A stretch of DNA of 34,434 nucleotides from Clostridiales bacterium (GTDB taxonomy: Bacteria > Bacillota > Clostridia > Oscillospirales > Oscillospiraceae), in contig JAJQFJ010000033.1 in NCBI GenBank assembly GCA_021201185.1, positions 1-34,434 on the forward strand, written 5' to 3'. The notes beneath the pieces are model-generated. The model searched no databases and was not told where the DNA came from. It worked only from the letters and a program-made list of their open reading frames with translations. Positions 30,450 through 34,434 of this stretch are shown here, piece by piece. Position 1 is the stretch's first letter, and the number at the start of each line of letters is the position of its first letter. Position numbers and translations under genes: made by a program.

Positions 30450-31814
30450 TCACTTTTTTCCGGAAAGATTTTTGGGCGTCTCAGGGAGGCGGAAGGTGAA
30501 CACGCTCCCCTCCCCCTCTGTACTCTCAGCCGAGACGGGTCCCCCGTGGGCCTGGGCAATATACCGGGCCATGGACAGGCCCAGCCCCGCCCCCTCCCGG
30601 CTTCCGCTCCGGGCAGGGTCCGCCTGATAGAACCGCTCCCAGATGTGGGGTAGCTGCTCATGGGAAATGCCGATGCCGTCGTCCCGGACGGCACCCACCA
30701 GCTCCTCCCCCTGCCGGGTGAGGCTCACCCACAGGTGGCCCCCCTCCCGACCGTAGCGGATGCCGTTCTCCATCAGGTTGAGCAGCAGCCGCAGGAGCAT
30801 GGTCTCGTCCCCCTGAAGATACAGGTCAGGCTGAATATCTGTGACGATCTCGATTTGCCGCTCCTCCGCCTGAGGCGTCAGCTCCTCCGCCGCCATCTGG
30901 GTCAGGACGCTCAGATTCAGCTCCTCCAGGTTCAGCTTCAGCCGTCCCTGGTCTGCCCGGGCCATGGTCAGCAGCTGGGCGATGAGGGAGGACATCCGCC
31001 TTGCCCGCTCCAAGACGGTCTCCAGTGCCTCCCGCTGCTCCTCCGGGGTCTGGTCGCTCTCCAGGGCCAGCTCGCACTGGGAGATGATGACCGCCACCGG
31101 AGTCCGCAGCTCGTGGGACACATCGGAGGTAAATTGCCGCTCCCGCTCGAAGGAAGCCTGGAGCCGGTCAAACATGAGGTCAAAGGCGGCAGCCAGGGTG
31201 TAAATTTCATCCCGGCCCTCTCCCAGACCGATGCGCCGGGTCAGGTCGTCGCCGCTGCTGATCTGCCTAGCCGTCTCCGCGATCTGCCGCACCGGGCGGA
31301 AGGCCCGGACGGTGATGAGATAGCCGCCGATCGCCGCCAGCAGCACCAGTCCGGGGAGTGCAATGAGGGCGATGCGGAACAGGGCGTTGACGGTGGCCTC
31401 CGCCTCCTCCCCGGAGATGACGCCCCGCACCCAGACCTGGCCGAAGCCCTCTACCTCAAAGAGGGTGTCGTAGAGATACCACTCATCCACCCGCTGCAGC
31501 ACCCCGTCCCGGAAGGCCAGCTCATCGGCGTAGCCCAGGGGCATCCGGCCGTGGATAGGGTATCCCTCCCCGTCGTAGACCATGAGATAGACGCCACGGT
31601 CAAAGGCGTCCACGTCGCCGGTGTCCAGCTCCCCGTCTGCGGCAGTGAGTACGGCACCGTTTTCCTCCACCGTCTCCATCAGCGTCTCCCGGAGGGATTG
31701 GGCCATCATCTCCCGGCCCACCACAAACAGCAGCGCCAGGGCGGCGGCAGCCACCAGCACCATCAGCGCCGTGATCCACAGCGTCACCCGCAGCTTGATA
31801 GACATCCGTTTCAT
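30450..31814 (-). CDS. Sensor histidine kinase
   Basis: Membrane two-component kinase, 454 aa. TM1 is about residues 9-33, followed by an extracytoplasmic sensor of about 110 residues (DRGVYLMVYDGEGYPIHGRMP). TM2 is about 147-169, then HAMP (RAFRPVRQIAETARQISSGDDL). The HisKA domain has phospho-acceptor His234 in FTSDVSHELRTPV. The HATPase domain contains NLMENGIRYG, DDGIGI and GAGLGLSMARYI. Its start overlaps the response regulator stop by four bases. The stimulus is unknown; the PepSY lipoprotein encoded downstream is a candidate output or modulator. Confidence 0.95.
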   Translation of the reverse strand: MKRMSIKLRVTLWITALMVLVAAAALALLFVVGREMMAQSLRETLMETVEENGAVLTAADGELDTGDVDAFDRGVYLMVYDGEGYPIHGRMPLGYADELAFRDGVLQRVDEWYLYDTLFEVEGFGQVWVRGVISGEEAEATVNALFRIALIALPGLVLLAAIGGYLITVRAFRPVRQIAETARQISSGDDLTRRIGLGEGRDEIYTLAAAFDLMFDRLQASFERERQFTSDVSHELRTPVAVIISQCELALESDQTPEEQREALETVLERARRMSSLIAQLLTMARADQGRLKLNLEELNLSVLTQMAAEELTPQAEERQIEIVTDIQPDLYLQGDETMLLRLLLNLMENGIRYGREGGHLWVSLTRQGEELVGAVRDDGIGISHEQLPHIWERFYQADPARSGSREGAGLGLSMARYIAQAHGGPVSAESTEGEGSVFTFRLPETPKNLSGKK

Positions 31815-32485
31815 TCGTCTGTCCTCAGTACATAGCCTGCTCCCCGGACGGTGTGAATCAGCTTGGGGGTGCGCCCCTCGTCCAGCTTTTTCCGCAGGTA
31901 ACGGATGTGCACATCCACGATGTTGGAGCCGCCCTCATAGTCGTAATTCCACACGTGGAGCCCGATCTTGTCCCGGGAGAGCACCTTTCCGGCGTTGCGG
32001 ATGAGATACTCCAGGATGGCAAACTCCCGGCTGGAGAGCGAAATGACCTCCCCGCCGCGCGTGACCTGCCGGGCGTCGCAGTCCACCGTCAGGTCTGCCA
32101 GGGTGAACACATTGCTCACATGGCCCCCGCTCCGGCGGATCATCACCCGGAGCCGGGCCAGCAACTCGTCAAAGGCGAATGGCTTGACCAGATAGTCGTC
32201 CGCCCCGGCGTCCAGCCCTGCCACCCGGTCGTCAATGGTGTCCAGAGCAGTGAGGAACAGCACCGGGGTACGGTCCTTTCTCTCCCGGATGCTTTTCAGC
32301 ACCTCAAAGCCGCTGGCCCCGGGAAGCATGATGTCCAGCACCACGGCGTCGTACTCCGCACAGGCCAGGTAGTCCATGGCCTCCCTGCCATCCAGGCAGG
32401 CGTCTACACTGTAATGCTCCATCCGGAGCCGTTTGACGATCAGCTCGTTGAGCTTCGGCTCGTCCTCTACCACCAGGATTCGCAT
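31811..32485 (-). CDS. OmpR/PhoB-family response regulator
   Basis: 224-residue DNA-binding partner of the kinase. Receiver domain: acidic VEDE at residues 6-9, phospho-acceptor Asp51 (VVLDIMLPG), Thr79 and Lys101 (DYLVKPFAF). Winged-helix output domain: LSSREFAILEYLIRNAGKVLSRD, then VDVHIRYLRKKLD and HTVRGAGYVLR. The start ATG 32483-32485 has AGGGGG seven bases upstream. First gene of the two-component operon; a direct repeat matching OmpR-family sites precedes its own promoter. Confidence 0.96.
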   Translation of the reverse strand: MRILVVEDEPKLNELIVKRLRMEHYSVDACLDGREAMDYLACAEYDAVVLDIMLPGASGFEVLKSIRERKDRTPVLFLTALDTIDDRVAGLDAGADDYLVKPFAFDELLARLRVMIRRSGGHVSNVFTLADLTVDCDARQVTRGGEVISLSSREFAILEYLIRNAGKVLSRDKIGLHVWNYDYEGGSNIVDVHIRYLRKKLDEGRTPKLIHTVRGAGYVLRTDE

Positions 32486-32538
32486 GGATACGCCCCCTTT
32501 TCCGATTATTTTTCTCCGGCGCAGGCCGGTTCTATCGT

Positions 32539-32570
32539 ATGATACCATTCAAACATGAAGGGAAGATGAA
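32539..32570 (-). promoter_or_regulatory. Two-component operon promoter with probable autoregulatory site
   Basis: Minus strand: TTCAT (32566-32570), six bases, TTCAT (32555-32559), ten bases, TATCAT (32539-32544) with TG extended -10. The 11-base period is typical of OmpR/PhoB half-sites. A further TATAAT at 32591-32596 (minus) could be a weak upstream basal promoter. Confidence 0.65.
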
Positions 32571-32654
32571 AATGATCGTTTCTTTTCCTCATTATACCTG
32601 TTTTTCCACAGGGTGGGAAGATGCTTTCATCCTCTTTTCCCGTTCGAATTTTAC

Positions 32655-32683
32655 TTGCCTCCATCCCCGTATCCTGCTACAAT
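32655..32683 (+). promoter_or_regulatory. Promoter of the comEA-like gene
   Basis: TTGCCT (32655-32660), 17 bases, TACAAT (32678-32683) with TG extended -10. Confidence 0.7.
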
Positions 32684-32720
32684 CAGTAGAAGGATCTGTG
32701 CAGAGGGGAGGCCATAAGCT

Positions 32721-33143
32721 GTGTCGGAGGAAAAACGCAGCGCACCAAAGCGCACTGTCACCTGGCCGGTCCTGCTGCTGGTCGCCGCCTTTGTGGGATT
32801 TTTCTGCCTGGCCCTGGGGTATGCCCTGGGCAGCCGCAGTCACGGGGATTACACCGTCTACACCCAGACAGACGCCGTTTTTCCCTCTCAGGAGACGGCG
32901 GAGGCAGCGGAGTCCGTCCAGGCAGAGGAGGACATCTATCCCATCGACGTGAACACTGCCGACGCCGAGACGCTGGAGCTGCTCCCCGGCATCGGCCCGG
33001 AAAAGGCCGCCGCCATCGTCGCCTGGCGGGAGGAGAACGGGCTCTTCACCCGGCCGGAGGACCTGCTGGAGGTCTCCGGCATCGGGGAGGCCACCCTGGA
33101 GGAGATTCGCTCCCTCATCGTCTGCGGAGCCGAGACGGAGTAG
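32721..33143 (+). CDS. comEA: ComEA-type helix-hairpin-helix DNA-binding protein
   Basis: Membrane-anchored double-stranded DNA receptor for natural transformation, 140 aa. A single transmembrane segment (residues 14-36) follows a basic cytoplasmic end. Then comes an acidic linker, followed by the ComEA helix-hairpin-helix pair: IDVNTADAETLELLPGIGPEKA (75-96) and VSGIGEATLEEIR (118-130). The SLBB domain of Bacillus ComEA is absent, as in many clostridial versions. The GTG start at 32721 has GGGGAGG nine bases upstream. Single gene; its functional partner comEC is at 11.2-13.5 kb. Confidence 0.88.
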   Translation: MSEEKRSAPKRTVTWPVLLLVAAFVGFFCLALGYALGSRSHGDYTVYTQTDAVFPSQETAEAAESVQAEEDIYPIDVNTADAETLELLPGIGPEKAAAIVAWREENGLFTRPEDLLEVSGIGEATLEEIRSLIVCGAETE

Positions 33144-33194
33144 AGTGTTCATGGAAAGTTTCCTTTTTGTAGCGCCGTTCCTCCTCATGCGTTC

Positions 33195-33223
33195 TTGCCG
33201 TTTTTCCCGGGAAATGGCATAAT
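33195..33223 (+). promoter_or_regulatory. Promoter of the alpha/beta hydrolase gene with palindrome in the spacer
   Basis: TTGCCG (33195-33200), 17 bases, CATAAT (33218-33223) with TG extended -10. The spacer contains the perfect 12-base palindrome TTTCCCGGGAAA (33203-33214), a likely repressor site. Confidence 0.6.
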
Positions 33224-33270
33224 AATTTTGTTTTAACCGATTTCAGCGCATACATAAAGGAGCGTTTCCC

Positions 33271-34203
33271 ATGAAGCACACGACCTATACCATTCGCTGG
33301 ACCAGCCCCAAGCAGGAGCGTCCTGCTCCCCTCCGGGTTAAGCTGAAGCGCCGCCAGTGGGCGATCAGCGACGGGATTCGTAACCGGGGCCTGACCACCC
33401 CGGAGGATGTCGTCCGCTATGACGATCTGAGTTATGGCCCTCTGGGCCACTGGCACCGGTTCGACCTGTACACCCCCAGGGAATTTACCGCTCCCCTGCC
33501 CGTCATCGTCAGCGTTCACGGCGGAGGCTATTTCTACGGTAGCAAGGAGATCTATCAGTATTACTGCATGGATCTGGCCCGGCGGGGCTTCGCCGTGGTG
33601 AACTTCAATTATCGGCTGGCTCCGGAGTTCCGGTTCCCCGCACCTCTGGAGGACACCAACGCCATGCTGACCTGGGTCTGCGCTCATGCCGCCGAGTATG
33701 ATCTGGATACAGGTAATCTGTTTCTGGTGGGTGATTCCGCCGGGGCGCAGCTGGCCAGCCATTACGCTGCTGCCTGGGCGGACCGGGAATACGCCGACCA
33801 GCTGGGGCTGAGCATCCCCGACTTCCGCCTGGCTGCTCTGGGGCTGAATTGCGGGATGTACGACCTCCAGGCCCGGGCAAAGAGCGGGCAGGACGGCAAT
33901 GTCATGACCGACTATCTGGGGCCTGATCTGACGATCTACGGAGACAAGCTGGATGTGCTCTCCCACATCAGTGCAGACTATCCCCCCACCTATCTGATAA
34001 GCGCGCCCAACGACTTTCTCTGCGACCAGTGCCAGCCTATGGCGGTGCTGCTCCAGAGCCGGGGGGTAGAGACCCGATGGAAGCTCTACGGAACCGTCTC
34101 CCAGCGGGAGGTGGCCCACGTCTTCCACGTCAATCTCAGGCTGCCCGAGGCCACTCAGGCCAATGACGATCAGATCGCCTTTTTCCGGGCGCACCTGCAA
34201 TAA
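33271..34203 (+). CDS. Alpha/beta hydrolase, hormone-sensitive-lipase-like
   Basis: Predicted cytosolic esterase/lipase of the HSL (family IV) type, 310 aa; substrate unknown. The oxyanion-hole motif HGGGYFYG starts at residue 83, the nucleophile is Ser156 in VGDSAGAQLA, the acid is Asp248 in SAPNDFLCD, and the base is His283 or His286 in VAHVFH. No signal peptide is present. The ATG has AAAGGAG eight bases upstream. Single-gene unit with its own promoter and a strong terminator. Confidence 0.9.
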   Translation: MKHTTYTIRWTSPKQERPAPLRVKLKRRQWAISDGIRNRGLTTPEDVVRYDDLSYGPLGHWHRFDLYTPREFTAPLPVIVSVHGGGYFYGSKEIYQYYCMDLARRGFAVVNFNYRLAPEFRFPAPLEDTNAMLTWVCAHAAEYDLDTGNLFLVGDSAGAQLASHYAAAWADREYADQLGLSIPDFRLAALGLNCGMYDLQARAKSGQDGNVMTDYLGPDLTIYGDKLDVLSHISADYPPTYLISAPNDFLCDQCQPMAVLLQSRGVETRWKLYGTVSQREVAHVFHVNLRLPEATQANDDQIAFFRAHLQ

Positions 34204-34269
34204 AACAGGTCATGCGTCTCTCCTCTCCGTAAATAGAGCGGGAGCCGCTGTTCCAAACGGGACATGATC

Positions 34270-34316
34270 AATGCCGGGGTCAGGCGACCTGACCCCGGCA
34301 TTTAAGCCTTTCTTTT
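34270..34316 (+). terminator. Strong terminator after the hydrolase gene
   Basis: Fifteen-pair perfect stem AATGCCGGGGTCAGG (34270-34284) / CCTGACCCCGGCATT (34288-34302) with loop CGA, followed by TAAGCCTTTCTTTT. Confidence 0.9.
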
Positions 34317-34326
34317 ACGGCACACA

Positions 34327-34362
34327 GCAGCGAGAGCCGGAGTTTCCTCCGGATCTCGCTGC
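34327..34362. other. Hairpin near the right edge, role unknown
   Basis: GCAGCGAGA-G-CCGGAG pairs with CTCCGG-A-TCTCGCTGC around TTTC: fifteen pairs interrupted by one G/A mismatch. No T-tract follows. The remaining bases to 34434 are AT-rich and show no gene. Confidence 0.5.
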
Positions 34363-34434
34363 GGCTAAATAAGATAAAGATGCTTATATTGACGGACAAA
34401 GATGGAATAAACCAAGAAAAACAAATCACCGGAA

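Noticed and set aside
32624..32640. A TTCAT-N6-TTCCC string upstream of comEA that resembles the two-component direct repeat
   Set aside because: The second half-site is degenerate and no -10 lies ten bases downstream; comEA has its own normal promoter further right.
33150..33175. GGAA...TTCC followed by TTTTTG after comEA as a terminator
   Set aside because: The stem is only four pairs with a three-base loop, too weak to call.
1..34434. tRNA/rRNA genes, CRISPR arrays, insertion sequences, prophage or attachment sites
   Set aside because: No cloverleaf-like genes, regularly spaced repeats, transposase or integrase motifs, or target-site duplications were seen on either strand.

Overview
The window is a gene-dense, high-GC stretch of bacterial chromosome. 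Gene content and order (dnaG-rpoD, trmK-nif3, pyrCFKD with the long-type pyrF, DUF951, DUF1858, paired activase/2-hydroxyacyl-CoA dehydratase-like genes, ComEA/ComEC) point to a Firmicute of class Clostridia. The GC-rich style and protein phrasing fit the gut Oscillospiraceae (Flavonifractor/Lawsonibacter/Oscillibacter-like). The genus is an inference; no rRNA is present. I see no tRNA, CRISPR array, prophage or insertion sequence.

Left part, almost all on the minus strand. From 18.5 kb down to 1 the strand carries: guanine deaminase-rarA; DUF951-hisC; a LacI-type regulator followed by comEC; a GT8 glycosyltransferase-pgsA pair; a de novo pyrimidine operon pyrC-pyrF-pyrK-pyrD ending in a histidine phosphatase and a GNAT domain; dgt; and dnaG-rpoD (rpoD runs off the left edge). 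The phosphatase and GNAT domains lie in one reading frame separated by a single UGA. The only plus-strand gene here is a 56-codon small protein at 9403.

Middle part. At 18.7-20.9 kb a plus-strand metal-efflux unit has a stand-alone HMA metallochaperone and a Zn/Cd-type P-type ATPase behind a near-perfect ArsR/CadC-type operator. Then follow, on minus, trmK-nif3, a 230-base cluster of hairpins, a DUF1858 redox protein, a phosphoribosyltransferase-like protein and a lipoprotein whose promoter spacer holds a run of seven G/C. On plus there is a two-gene unit for a 2-hydroxyacyl-CoA dehydratase activase (989 aa) and a dehydratase-like partner (434 aa).

Right part. A minus-strand response regulator-histidine kinase operon is followed by a four-PepSY-domain lipoprotein with its own promoter. 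Both promoters carry the same direct-repeat motif at the same distance from the -10, so the regulator probably drives both. Plus-strand comEA and an HSL-type hydrolase close the window, followed by a strong terminator.

The observations I rate highest are the UGA-interrupted phosphatase-GNAT frame, the shared two-component/PepSY operator, the homopolymer-spaced lipoprotein promoter, the regulator-less CadC-type operator in front of a split HMA/ATPase pair, and the hairpin cluster before trmK. Promoters, operators and starts were read by eye from the sequence; family names come from motif recognition without database searches.
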